Shown piece after piece: positions 7,908-14,369 of a stretch of DNA of 14,426 nt (position 1 is the first letter of the stretch; every line of letters begins with the position of its first letter). A program made the translations under genes and the position numbers. The notes under the pieces were generated by a model. That model was not told the DNA's origin, searched no databases, and was given only the letters and a program-made list of their open reading frames with translations. The DNA lies in contig JAMDBC010000185.1 of the NCBI GenBank assembly GCA_023484185.1, forward strand, positions 1 to 14,426. The letters run 5' to 3'. Source of the DNA: Chloroflexota bacterium. Lineage in GTDB: Bacteria > Chloroflexota > Anaerolineae > Anaerolineales > Villigracilaceae.

Positions 7908-8205
7908 GCAGGACGTGGTCAAGACCGCGCTGGAAAAGTTCGATGACATGATCATCGTCAATACAGACAAATACGTTGCGCCCCTGTTTGCGCGTGCGGA
8001 TGATTCGCTTGTCACGCAAGCCGCGCAGTTGGTGCGAAACAGCAGATTTGGTCAGCCCGATGCGTTTTACCAGATCACTAACACCGACCTCTCCATCAAT
8101 CAGCGCGGCGATGATGCGCACGCGAGTCGGGTCGCTGAGGGCTTCAAAAAGATTGGCGAGGTTAGAGGCGTTCTGTGATGTCAGTTTGGATTTGGAAACG
8201 GGCAT
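7900..8205 (-). CDS. ArsR/SmtB family zinc/cobalt-type repressor (CzrA-like)
   Basis: A 101-residue winged-helix repressor. The core ALSDPTRVRIIAAL starts near residue 22 and the recognition helix is LTKSAVSHQLRGL (51-63). The C-terminal helix carries D84, H86, H97 and H100, exactly the alpha5 D-x-H-x10-H-x2-H site of CzrA/SmtB-type sensors of Zn(II) and Co(II). The alpha3 Cys motif of ArsR/CadC is absent (GVSDL instead). The start has AAGGAG seven bases upstream. It lies second in the - strand operon and probably represses it through the 12-2-12 operator at 8849-8872, releasing DNA when metal is high. Confidence 0.94.
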   Translation of the reverse strand: MPVSKSKLTSQNASNLANLFEALSDPTRVRIIAALIDGEVGVSDLVKRIGLTKSAVSHQLRGLRDKRIIRTRKQGRNVFVCIDDDHVIELFQRGLDHVLHG

Positions 8206-8833
8206 GGCCTAACTCCTTCCCCTGGCTTTGAAAAGCCGGGGAAGAATCGTCCCGTCGCAGCACGATAGGCCTCATACTCCGCGCCGTACTTTTCCTGCAA
8301 GAATTGTTCCTCCTGCCTGGCCTGGAGTCCGAGCAACAGCGCGCTTTGCATGAGTGCGCACAGTGTAATGGCCGAGGGCTGACCAGCATCAGCGAAAACT
8401 GGAACGCGAGCAGGAACGCGAAATACGGGTTACGGATGTAGCGATAAAACCCGTCCGTGACCAGCGCATCGGTGGTGGCGTAGTCCAGTCCCACCCGCCA
8501 GGAAGAACGCAGGTTCAGGCGCGCCAGAGTCATCAGAAGCAGACTGAGGATGCCGATGGAAAATCCAATCGTTTGAACGAAAGGCGTATTCAGCACAACG
8601 ATCTCAGTGATCAGTCCCCAAAACGAAAAGCCAGTCGCAAGAAAGACCAGCGCTAGCACGTAATATCCCATCACCAGCACAGTGGCGAGACCAAAAAATC
8701 TTTGCGTGTCGCTCGGAGCGTTTTTGCCGAGGAAATCTTCTGTTTTGTGAAAGTTACGTGCGAAGCGGAATGACATGTTGAAGTCATGAGCAAAATAGAG
8801 CGGGAAGAGGATGAGGTAAAGGGCCAGTTTCAT
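8181..8833 (-). pseudogene. CzcN-like isoprenylcysteine methyltransferase-family membrane protein, frameshifted
   Basis: Starts at ATG 8833 with AGAGG upstream. The first ~150 codons encode a multi-helix membrane protein with the ICMT/PEMT-type signature ALVTDGFYRYIRNPYF. After LMLVSPR the frame yields unrelated Cys/Arg-rich sequence. Shifting by one base near 8370-8376 restores AITLCALMQSALLLGLQ, then QEKYGAEYEAYRA and GRFFPGF, the expected last helix and C-terminal tail of this family, ending at TGA 8181-8183 inside arsR. So one base is missing relative to an intact gene of about 216 residues. As sequenced, the frame continues to 8162. CzcN/NccN of Cupriavidus-type resistance operons belong to the same family, so the gene fits here, though its reaction is unknown. 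It is first in the operon. Confidence 0.85.
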
Positions 8834-8848
8834 TAATCGCCTCTTTTG

Positions 8849-8872
8849 ATAGTTGAATGATTGCTCAACTAT
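8849..8872. promoter_or_regulatory. SmtB/CzrA-type 12-2-12 operator
   Basis: ATAGTTGA and TCAACTAT form perfect 8-bp arms around 8 bases. On the - strand the core reads TGAGCAATCATTCA, one mismatch from the SmtB/ArsR-family consensus TGAAYANNYRTTCA. It lies at the expected transcription start of the - strand operon and within the spacer of a possible + strand promoter. The nearby CzrA-like repressor is the obvious ligand. Confidence 0.8.
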
Positions 8873-8882
8873 TTGCGATAAT
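8853..8882 (+). promoter_or_regulatory. Possible divergent + strand promoter overlapping the operator
   Basis: TTGAAT (8853-8858) and GATAAT (8877-8882) are 18 bases apart on the + strand, overlapping both the operator and the -10 of the opposite promoter. It could drive the arsR/arsD-like pair beginning at 8992 and put both units under one repressor. Partly dictated by the palindrome, so moderate confidence. Confidence 0.4.
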
Positions 8883-8907
8883 ACCATGTCAGGAGGATGT
8901 ACGTCAA
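8878..8907 (-). promoter_or_regulatory. Sigma70-like promoter of the Zn/Co operon
   Basis: On the - strand, TTGACG (8902-8907) and TATTAT (8878-8883) are separated by 18 bases. The start point would fall in or beside the operator at 8849-8872, a normal layout for repression by an ArsR-family protein. The first gene begins at 8833. Confidence 0.75.
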
Positions 8908-8991
8908 GGAGGAAAATTAAGGGAAAAAATAGATCAAACGGCGACCTGAATATCATTCACAACCCACAGCGCATCGAAGGGACAGGCAGGT

Positions 8992-9483
8992 ATGCGCGCA
9001 CCTTGCACGCGTCAGCAGCGAGACAAGGTCGGCAGGCGCGGCAGGTTGATCGTGGAAAAAAGAAGCGGGCGCAGAGAAACCTCCGCGCCCGCTATCATTT
9101 ACAGAATCGGTTACTTCGCCAACGCCGCCCCACTGTCCGTCATCGCCTCTTCGCAACGCATCGCCATCCTCCTTGCCAGCGGGACCGGCGAAGCCTGCGT
9201 CTGTCATCTTGAAGCCGCGCTGGGCTGGCGGCAAGCCTACATCTCCCAGCATTTGATGGCGCTTCGCAAAGCGGGTATTTTGCAAGATCGACGCGAAGGC
9301 CGCTACGTTTTTTATCAACTAAAAGATACTTCTTCTCTGGATCTGATCACTGCCTCCGCCCGCCTGAGCGGACTCTCCGCTAAATCCGTTTCTGTGCTCA
9401 TCGATACCCAGGTAAATCCATCCTGCGAATGTCCGCAATGTGCGCCAGTATTGATCTCGGATAAAAACCCGAAAACAGCATGA
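8992..9483 (+). CDS. ArsR family metal(loid)-responsive repressor with CVC motif; 5' end uncertain
   Basis: The 163-residue frame encodes a winged-helix ArsR from about residue 48 (SVIASSQRIAILLA). It has the metal-binding EACVCHLE motif (C69, C71) at the position of the alpha3 site of ArsR/CadC proteins and the recognition helix WRQAYISQHLMALRKAG. A C-terminal CECPQC (C145, C147, C150) may add ligands. The start is doubtful. The first ~35 codons cover a relic of the cupredoxin tail (RGRLIVE, residues 16-22) and a strong terminator hairpin, and no ATG, GTG or TTG lies in frame between that hairpin and the domain. ATG 8992 has AGGCAGGT upstream and is the only plausible conventional start, apart from TTG 9046 and GTG 9052. 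It precedes an ArsD-like gene, so arsenite or antimonite sensing is likely. Confidence 0.85.
   Translation: MRAPCTRQQRDKVGRRGRLIVEKRSGRRETSAPAIIYRIGYFANAAPLSVIASSQRIAILLASGTGEACVCHLEAALGWRQAYISQHLMALRKAGILQDRREGRYVFYQLKDTSSLDLITASARLSGLSAKSVSVLIDTQVNPSCECPQCAPVLISDKNPKTA
9037..9072 (+). repeat. Relic of the cupredoxin gene 3' end
   Basis: Matches 3598-3633 at 32 of 36 bases and in the same reading frame. The stop codon TAA of the original is AAA here, so the arsR-type frame runs through it. This implies that a second cupredoxin gene, or a duplicated end of it, once stood just upstream of this arsR. Confidence 0.6.
9055..9093 (-). terminator. Strong intrinsic terminator reading on the - strand, inside the arsR frame
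   Basis: AGCGGGCGC (9064-9072) pairs with GCGCCCGCT (9085-9093). A mismatch and a further GAG/CTC pair tighten it around a 4-base loop. The A-rich stretch before it on the + strand (GGAAAAAAGA, 9054-9063) is a U-run for - strand transcripts, making this a canonical terminator in that direction. It would block antisense transcription from reaching the promoter at 8878-8907. On the + strand it is a hairpin that the arsR transcript must pass. Confidence 0.75.
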
Positions 9484-9556
9484 ACCTCCCTTCCTTTATG
9501 GCTGTTTCAGAAAAGTAGTTTTCTTACCCGAACCCTTTTATGGAGATTGAAATATC

Positions 9557-9958
9557 ATGAGCAATGTCATCCCCCTGTTGAATACCCTGCCTACATCAAT
9601 TGTCCCAGCTGACGTGGGATTTCTCGACCCGCCGATGTGTTGTCCTACGGGATTATGTGGGCTAACTCTCGACCAGACTCTGCTGGATATAAATGAAATG
9701 ATCCAGCCCCTCCAGCGCGAAAACCTGCGCGTGGAGCGTTACCAGATGACCAGTCATCCCAGCGCTTTTCTAGGGAACGCGCAGGTAATGAAACTGGTAC
9801 GCGAAAAAGAAATGGCATCCCTGCCTATCATCGTTGTGCGCGGCAAGGTTATTAAAATAGGTGCATATCCAACACTGGATGAGATCCGTACAGCATTAAA
9901 CGGAACGGTAAAGCGACTCAGTATCAAATCCAGAATTTACCACTCCTGTCTTGGTTAA
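9557..9958 (+). CDS. arsD: ArsD-like arsenite-binding chaperone/regulator
   Basis: A 133-residue protein. DPPMCCPTGLCG gives C28, C29 and C34, the same CC-x4-C spacing as the arsenite-binding cysteines of ArsD. SHPSAFLGN, SLPIIVVRGK and GAYPTLDEI match the thioredoxin-like ArsD fold. ArsD passes As(III)/Sb(III) to the ArsA ATPase and weakly represses ars operons. It has about 20 extra residues before the usual start and a short tail after it. GGAG lies 11 bases before the ATG, and it follows the arsR-type gene by 73 nt. No arsA, arsB or acr3 is present downstream; a toxin-antitoxin pair and transposon debris follow instead. Confidence 0.9.
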   Translation: MSNVIPLLNTLPTSIVPADVGFLDPPMCCPTGLCGLTLDQTLLDINEMIQPLQRENLRVERYQMTSHPSAFLGNAQVMKLVREKEMASLPIIVVRGKVIKIGAYPTLDEIRTALNGTVKRLSIKSRIYHSCLG

Positions 9959-9972
9959 TTACCTCAGCTACC

Positions 9973-10025
9973 AGATAGTAGGTGTTTTTCTATTCACAGC
10001 TTGGGCGGATGACCCAAGTAGCCAG
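9973..10025 (+). repeat. Imperfect direct repeat, left copy, flanking vapBC
   Basis: AGATAGTAGGTGTTTTTCTA, then TTCACAGC and TGGGCGGATGAC..AAGTAGCCA, recurs at 10779-10848 with scattered changes and about 19 extra bases in the middle of the right copy. The two copies bracket the toxin-antitoxin genes. The rest of the 175-base gap between arsD and vapB holds a short repeat core and the vapBC promoter. Confidence 0.6.
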
Positions 10026-10038
10026 CTAGGGATGGAAG

Positions 10039-10064
10039 GCTCGCGCTGAGTGAAGTCGAAGCGA
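10039..10064 (-). repeat. Short interspersed repeat (TTCGAC-n4-CTCAG core)
   Basis: On the - strand this reads CGCTTCGACTTCACTCAGCG with flanks, a form of the TTCGAC-spacer-CTCAG element also found inside copA at 2075-2101. Its arms CGCTTCGAC and the reverse-facing CGCTGAG make it partly palindromic. Assigned by resemblance to repeats I recall from Anaerolineae. Confidence 0.5.
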
Positions 10065-10082
10065 TGAATTGGGTTATTCTGA

Positions 10083-10115
10083 TGTATAATACACATAATA
10101 ATTGAAAATTATACA
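10083..10115 (+). promoter_or_regulatory. vapBC promoter -10 within an autoregulatory palindrome
   Basis: TATAAT at 10085-10090 is a perfect -10 box. TGTATAAT (10083-10090) and ATTATACA (10108-10115) form perfect 8-bp arms 17 bases apart, covering the -10 and probable start point. That fits binding by the VapB-VapC complex, which usually represses its own promoter. No convincing -35 box is visible. Confidence 0.6.
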
Positions 10116-10133
10116 CACGGGAAAGAGGCAGAA

Positions 10134-10337
10134 ATGCGAACCAATATTGTGCTTGACGACAAACTTGTCGAGCGCGCCCAAAAATTAACAGGGATCAAAA
10201 CCAAACGGGAAGTGGTGCAGGAGGCTTTGCGCACGCTCATCTTATTGCGTGAACAGGCTGAAATCCGCAATTTGCGTGGCAAGTTGAAATGGGAGGGAAA
10301 TCTTCATGATCAACGTCTATCGCGCATTGGGAATTAA
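10134..10337 (+). CDS. vapB: VapB-type antitoxin
   Basis: A 67-residue protein starting MRTNIVLDDKLVERAQKLTG, with TKREVVQEALRTL, the ribbon-helix-helix DNA-binding part of the VapB family. The C-terminal tail (about 45-67, RGKLKWEGNL) should wrap the toxin. AGAGG precedes the start. It ends 2 bases before the toxin ATG. It would neutralise the PIN-domain toxin and repress the operon through the palindrome just upstream. Confidence 0.93.
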   Translation: MRTNIVLDDKLVERAQKLTGIKTKREVVQEALRTLILLREQAEIRNLRGKLKWEGNLHDQRLSRIGN

Positions 10338-10339
10338 CC

Positions 10340-10735
10340 ATGCTTGTTGTTGATTCTACAGTTTGGATTGACTACTTCAATGGTGTCGATAATTTGCAGA
10401 CTGATTATCTTCACCAGATCGCGGACAAAACGCCAATTCTGATTGGCGACTTAATTTTGGCGGAAGTCCTGCAAGGATTTCGAAACGATGCCGATTTTGA
10501 AAAAGCCCGCCGCGCATTCGGGAAATATATTCAGGTAGAGATAGTTACCCCCGAACTAGCGTTGCAAAGCGCGCGTAATTATCGCATGTTAAGACGCAAG
10601 GGAGTCACCGTCCGCAAGACGATAGATAGTCTCATTGCCACATATTGCATTGAAAACAAGCACGATTTATTGCATAATGACAGTGACTTTGATGGATATG
10701 AAAAGCATTGGGGGTTGCGAGTGGTTCATCCATAG
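10340..10735 (+). CDS. vapC: VapC-type PIN-domain ribonuclease toxin
   Basis: A 131-residue PIN-domain protein. Acidic active-site residues can be placed at D5 (VDSTVWIDYF), E42 (LILAEVLQGF), D96 (RKTIDSLIA) and D114/D116 (HNDSDFD). All four conserved positions are present and the length is normal, so it looks intact. VapC toxins are magnesium-dependent endoribonucleases that cut tRNA or rRNA when the antitoxin is lost. It is translationally coupled to vapB. The pair lies between direct repeats next to transposon debris, consistent with horizontal acquisition. Confidence 0.94.
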   Translation: MLVVDSTVWIDYFNGVDNLQTDYLHQIADKTPILIGDLILAEVLQGFRNDADFEKARRAFGKYIQVEIVTPELALQSARNYRMLRRKGVTVRKTIDSLIATYCIENKHDLLHNDSDFDGYEKHWGLRVVHP

Positions 10736-10778
10736 GCCCGCGCTTGTCTCACTCGCGATGGACTATGGGGATTTCGTT

Positions 10779-10848
10779 AGATATTGGATCTTTTCTATCC
10801 ACAGTTTGTTTTACTTTACAAATCTGGGCGGATGACTGAAGTAGCCAA
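10779..10848 (+). repeat. Imperfect direct repeat, right copy, flanking vapBC
   Basis: Related to 9973-10025: AGATA-T-GG, TTTTCTAT-CACAG and TGGGCGGATGAC-AAGTAGCCA are shared. This copy has about 19 additional bases (TTTGTTTTACTTTACAAAT) between the two shared blocks. It ends 5 bases before the transposase fragment. Confidence 0.6.
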
Positions 10849-10853
10849 CACCG

Positions 10854-11027
10854 GAGGTTCAGGAATATATCGTTTACTTCAATCAGGATCGGCCGCATCA
10901 GGGCGTTGGTCAACGTATCCCCGACCACTATGATCTGCCCAGGTCAAACGCAGCCAGGGGAATCAAATCCAGAGCAATCCTTGGTGGTCTGCACCACAGT
11001 TATTCCCACACGACTCATACAAATTGA
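10854..11027 (+). pseudogene. C-terminal fragment of an integrase-type (rve) transposase
   Basis: This frame reads EVQEYIVYFNQDRPHQGVGQ and later AILGGLHHSYS before a TGA at 11025-11027. YFNxxRPHQGxGxRxP plus LGGLHH is the C-terminal end of integrase-core (DDE) transposases widespread in environmental bacteria. Only about 57 codons survive; an in-frame stop lies just upstream (TAG at 10842-10844) and there is no start codon. It is the dead end of an insertion sequence. The exact IS family is not assignable from this piece. Confidence 0.8.
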
Positions 11028-11252
11028 CCCTCATCCTTTTGCATCAATACTACAGTGTGGGTTGATAAACGCGGATCGTTAATCCGGATATTATCGAGTT
11101 GTAAGTGGCTGGCGCATAATTGTCAAAGGCCCTCTTTGATGAATATTGTTGCCAATGGGAAAAATATGATATCTGACGGAGTCCCCATCAAGCTGCTGCC
11201 AGAATATTACATTTGAAGGATAAAACCGTATAAGACCCGAAGCAGGTGCCTG
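11028..11252. other. Intergenic remainder after the transposase relic
   Basis: These 225 bases hold no credible coding frame and no clear terminator. The only structure is AGCAGGTGCCTGCT (11241-11254), which overlaps the treS stop codon and would leave a loop too small for a strong hairpin. Probably decayed insertion-sequence flank. Together with 10736-10853, the gene-free stretch between vapC and treS is 517 bases. Confidence 0.5.
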
Positions 11253-12878
11253 CTACGATTTGTTTAATTTCAAAAATCCGCCTTCAGACGTGGGAGTAGT
11301 CACCAGAAGCCAGAGATATTGAAATGGTTGAAGTGTCAGCGATTCGAGCGGAGCAGTTTCGTTGGAAAGAATGTTGGTGGCCTCGCTGAAAGGTAAATGG
11401 ACAGTTTGTTTTTGATCGTTGAGGTTGTTGAGAATGAGCATGGTTTCGTTTTTATATTTGCGCGTGTAAGCCGCGATTGAATTTGTGCCTGCATCGATCC
11501 ACTCGAAACTACCCCAGCCAAAAACGTGATATTGTTTGCGCGCAGCGATCATTCGCCGCATGGCTCGCAAAAGAGAATCAGGGTCAGTCATTTGCGCGGC
11601 AACGTTGACATGCTGTGGACCATATTGACCTTTGAGCAATGGCGCAAAAGGTTTGGCGCTGGTGAAGCCGCCATTCGGTGAATCGTCCCACTGCATCGGC
11701 GTGCGTACGCCGTTGCGATCATCGAGCCAAATGTTATCGCCCATGCCAATTTCATCGCCGTAGTAAATGACAGGCGAGCCGGGCAATGTGAAGAGCAGAG
11801 AATTTGCCAGCTCGATCTTGCGGCGATCATTATCGAGCAAAGGCGCGAGACGACGACGGATGCCGAGATTGAGTCGCATGCGCGGTTCGGGCGCATATTG
11901 TTCCCACATCCACTGACGTTCTTCCGGCGTGACCATTTCGAGAGTCAGTTCGTCGTGGTTGCGGAGGAAGGTGCACCATTGGCAATTTTCGGGAATGGCC
12001 GGTGTGCGATTTATGATTTCAAGGAGGTCAGTGACATCGCCTTTTTTGAGCCCCATATAAATGCGCGGCATAATGGGAAAGTGGAAGCCCATGTGGAATT
12101 CATCACCATCGCCGAAATAAGAACGGACATCTTCAGGCCATTGGTTGGCTTCGCAGAGCAATATACGGCCGGGATAATTTTTATCCATGAAGGCACGCAG
12201 TTTTTTGAGATAGATGTGGGTCTCAGGCAGGTTCTCACAGTTGGTTTCCTCGCGTTCAAAGAGATACGGCACCGCGTCCGCACGGAAACCGTCGATTCCC
12301 AAGTCCAGCCAGAAGCGCTCTACACTGAGCATCTCTCCCTGCACTTTGGGATTATCGTAGTTCAAGTCCGGCTGGCTGGCATAGAAACGATGCCAATAAT
12401 ACTGCTTCGTCTTTTCATCCCATGTCCAGTTGGATGGTTCGGTATCAACAAAGATGATGCGTGTACCGGCGAATTTCTGGTCTGTATCGCTCCAGACGTA
12501 ATAATCACGGTAGGGAGAATTACGGTCTGAACGCGATGCCTTGAACCACGGGTGCTCGTCGGATGTGTGATTCAAGACCAGGTCCATGACGATGCGGATA
12601 TCGCGTGCGTGCGCGGCTTCAATTAGCGCTTTGAGATCATCCACCGATCCGAAGATCTCTGCGATGTTGTAGAAATCAGCAATGTCATAGCCATCGTCTT
12701 TCAATGGCGAGGGATAAAACGGCATCAGCCAGATGCAATCCACCCCAAGGGTTTGCAGATAATCCAATTTTTGGGTTATCCCGTTCAGGTCCCCATGGCC
12801 ATCGCCATTGCTGTCATAAAATGCACGGACGTAAATTTGATAGAAAACTGCGTCTTTATACCAGGGTGTCTGATTCAT
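11253..12878 (-). CDS. treS: Trehalose synthase / maltose alpha-D-glucosyltransferase (GH13)
   Basis: A 541-residue GH13 enzyme expected to interconvert maltose and trehalose. The start [20 protein letters not shown] and the long match to TreS proteins are clear. Catalytic residues are D201 (GFRADAVP), E243 ([10 protein letters not shown]) and D309 (RNHDEL); [10 protein letters not shown] and GDEIGMGDN also fit. Length is normal for a stand-alone TreS; no maltokinase domain is fused. The ATG at 12878 has only a weak GGTAAG upstream and follows a hairpin terminator 18 bases away, so expression may depend on readthrough or a promoter I cannot see. It lies downstream of a GH63-like gene on the same strand. 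The first 25 bases recur in inverse orientation at the right window edge. Confidence 0.93.
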   Translation of the reverse strand: MNQTPWYKDAVFYQIYVRAFYDSNGDGHGDLNGITQKLDYLQTLGVDCIWLMPFYPSPLKDDGYDIADFYNIAEIFGSVDDLKALIEAAHARDIRIVMDLVLNHTSDEHPWFKASRSDRNSPYRDYYVWSDTDQKFAGTRIIFVDTEPSNWTWDEKTKQYYWHRFYASQPDLNYDNPKVQGEMLSVERFWLDLGIDGFRADAVPYLFEREETNCENLPETHIYLKKLRAFMDKNYPGRILLCEANQWPEDVRSYFGDGDEFHMGFHFPIMPRIYMGLKKGDVTDLLEIINRTPAIPENCQWCTFLRNHDELTLEMVTPEERQWMWEQYAPEPRMRLNLGIRRRLAPLLDNDRRKIELANSLLFTLPGSPVIYYGDEIGMGDNIWLDDRNGVRTPMQWDDSPNGGFTSAKPFAPLLKGQYGPQHVNVAAQMTDPDSLLRAMRRMIAARKQYHVFGWGSFEWIDAGTNSIAAYTRKYKNETMLILNNLNDQKQTVHLPFSEATNILSNETAPLESLTLQPFQYLWLLVTTPTSEGGFLKLNKS

Positions 12879-12938
12879 GATTTCTTACCAGGAATGAAAA
12901 ACTAAAGGTTTTGGAAACCTTTAGTTTTTTTCACTTGC
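12854..12938. repeat. Inverted repeat, left arm (85 bp, partner 14342-14426)
   Basis: These bases are the exact reverse complement of 14342-14426, the last 85 bases of the window, so the repeat may continue further. The arm contains the first treS codons, the intergenic hairpin and the last codons of the GH63-like gene. Identity stops exactly at 12938. Confidence 0.95.
12897..12929. terminator. Bidirectional intrinsic terminator between GH63-like gene and treS
   Basis: A perfect 15-bp stem (12897-12911 with 12915-12929) has a 3-base loop. The outer five pairs are A-T, giving T-runs after the stem in both directions (7 T on +, 5 T on -). The stop codon of the upstream glycosidase (12921-12923) lies within the stem. 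Confidence 0.8.
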
Positions 12939-14369
12939 TTCAAGCGCAAGGTCAATGAAAACGGCCGCGGTCCAACTGAACATGCCGCCTGCTCTCAGCG
13001 GCGGAACACCAGTCTCTGCGTTGTAGTATTCGAAGATACCCGCTTGATCCATGATCAAGTTCAGCGTTTTATCCCGCAACTCATTCGCAAGTGCATCATC
13101 GCCAACCCGCCGTAAAGCTTCGATGAAAAAATAATTGATGTTTACCCATATCGGTCCACGCCACATGGTTTCGGGATCATAGGCAGGGTCATTGCGGGCA
13201 ACCGTTGGGATGACGCGTTCGCCCCAAAACTCACGCGGGTTTTTCAGATGCGCGATCAACCTGACGCAAATTTTTTCAGGGAGATGACCTGTCCATAACG
13301 GAAGCAGGTTGAAGGGCGTAATGACCGGGATCGGATTTTCGTCATGAGTTGCGCGGAACAGGCCGGACACTTCGTCCCAGAGATCATCAATCATCCTCTG
13401 AACAATCGCTTCCGCGCGGGACCTCCACTTGCTTCCATCTTCAAACATTCCCAAGGCCTCGGCCATCTCCGCCAAAGACTGCATCTGGATGCAGAGATAC
13501 GTGTTCAAATCGGGCGACTCAACCGGCATCCCATAATCCCAGAGTGGGCTGTCATCGAGACCAGAAGAATAGGGATGGTTGTACTGAGCCAGCCCATCCC
13601 TGTCATCATCGTTGCACTCGAACCACCAGGCGTTCCACCGAACAAGGGACGCGTAAATCTCGCTGAGAAAAGGCATATCCGGTGCGGTTTTGTGTATCTT
13701 CATGGCAGCCCAGGCGAGGATGGGCGGTTTGGTTACCTCGGCAAAAAACGGATGATCAATCTCTGTGACAATGCCCTCATCGTGAATCGCGTCCGGCAAC
13801 ATCCCGTTCGGGAGCTGGTGTGCGAGCATCGCGCGGATTTGGTCACGCGCCAGCCCAGGGTTAATATGCCGGTACGCGATCGAGTGGAAAGCGCTGTCCC
13901 AAAGCCAAATTCCGATGTACGTGGATTTTGATGGCGCGGCGCACTCGAAGCCCAAGCTGCCTAGAGGGCTGAGCAGGTTGCATCCCATCACCCACCAGGC
14001 GTATGCATACGTATGACGATATGCCTCGACAACCGGTGGAACTTGATCGAACCACTCCTGCCACAGGGCTTTTGCATTTGCGCTGATCTGTGAAAATGGA
14101 AGCGACTGGTGCGCCAGGTCAAACGAACTGCTGATGCGAAATGTGATCGTACAATCGTCGTTTGCGCACACAACAAATTCGATGGAATATCCATTTTCCC
14201 CGGGCGCGACCTGGTTTCTGAGCACCTGACCATTGGTCTGGTAGGCAAAGTTGCGAACGGATTTTATTTCACCGCCGCACTCCATCCTGGACCACATTTC
14301 CGGGTTAATACAAAACCTGATGCCGGTCTTCCTGTTGGCTGGCAAGTGAAAAAAACTAAAGGTTTCCAA
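12921..14369 (-). CDS. GH63 / MGH1-like (alpha/alpha)6 glycosidase, 5' end cut by inverted repeat
   Basis: A 482-residue frame. From about residue 115 it is an (alpha/alpha)6-barrel glycosidase of the GH63/MGH1-like group: WLWDSAFH (155-162), SGLDDSP (269-275, candidate acid D), MWRGPIWVNINYF and FEYYNAETG (candidate base E447). Residues about 10-110 look like the end of an N-terminal beta domain. The only start is a TTG (14369) inside the terminator loop, and the first 9 codons are encoded by the inverted repeat, so the true N-terminus is missing. Family members cleave alpha-glucosides or mannosyl/glucosyl-glycerate; the exact substrate is unknown. Placement just before treS suggests trehalose, maltose or compatible-solute metabolism. 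Confidence 0.85.
   Translation of the reverse strand: METFSFFHLPANRKTGIRFCINPEMWSRMECGGEIKSVRNFAYQTNGQVLRNQVAPGENGYSIEFVVCANDDCTITFRISSSFDLAHQSLPFSQISANAKALWQEWFDQVPPVVEAYRHTYAYAWWVMGCNLLSPLGSLGFECAAPSKSTYIGIWLWDSAFHSIAYRHINPGLARDQIRAMLAHQLPNGMLPDAIHDEGIVTEIDHPFFAEVTKPPILAWAAMKIHKTAPDMPFLSEIYASLVRWNAWWFECNDDDRDGLAQYNHPYSSGLDDSPLWDYGMPVESPDLNTYLCIQMQSLAEMAEALGMFEDGSKWRSRAEAIVQRMIDDLWDEVSGLFRATHDENPIPVITPFNLLPLWTGHLPEKICVRLIAHLKNPREFWGERVIPTVARNDPAYDPETMWRGPIWVNINYFFIEALRRVGDDALANELRDKTLNLIMDQAGIFEYYNAETGVPPLRAGGMFSWTAAVFIDLALEASEKN

Noticed and set aside
8953..9318. A - strand frame of 121 codons that the terminator at 9055-9093 might serve
   Set aside because: It is antisense to the ArsR domain and contains the terminator within itself, so it cannot be the gene being terminated.
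11241..11254. Terminator after treS (AGCAGGTGCCTGCT)
   Set aside because: The stem is short, the loop is too tight and no T-run follows on the - strand.
11898..12530. A 210-codon open frame on the + strand
   Set aside because: Antisense to treS, which has all catalytic residues; no start-site support or recognisable domain.
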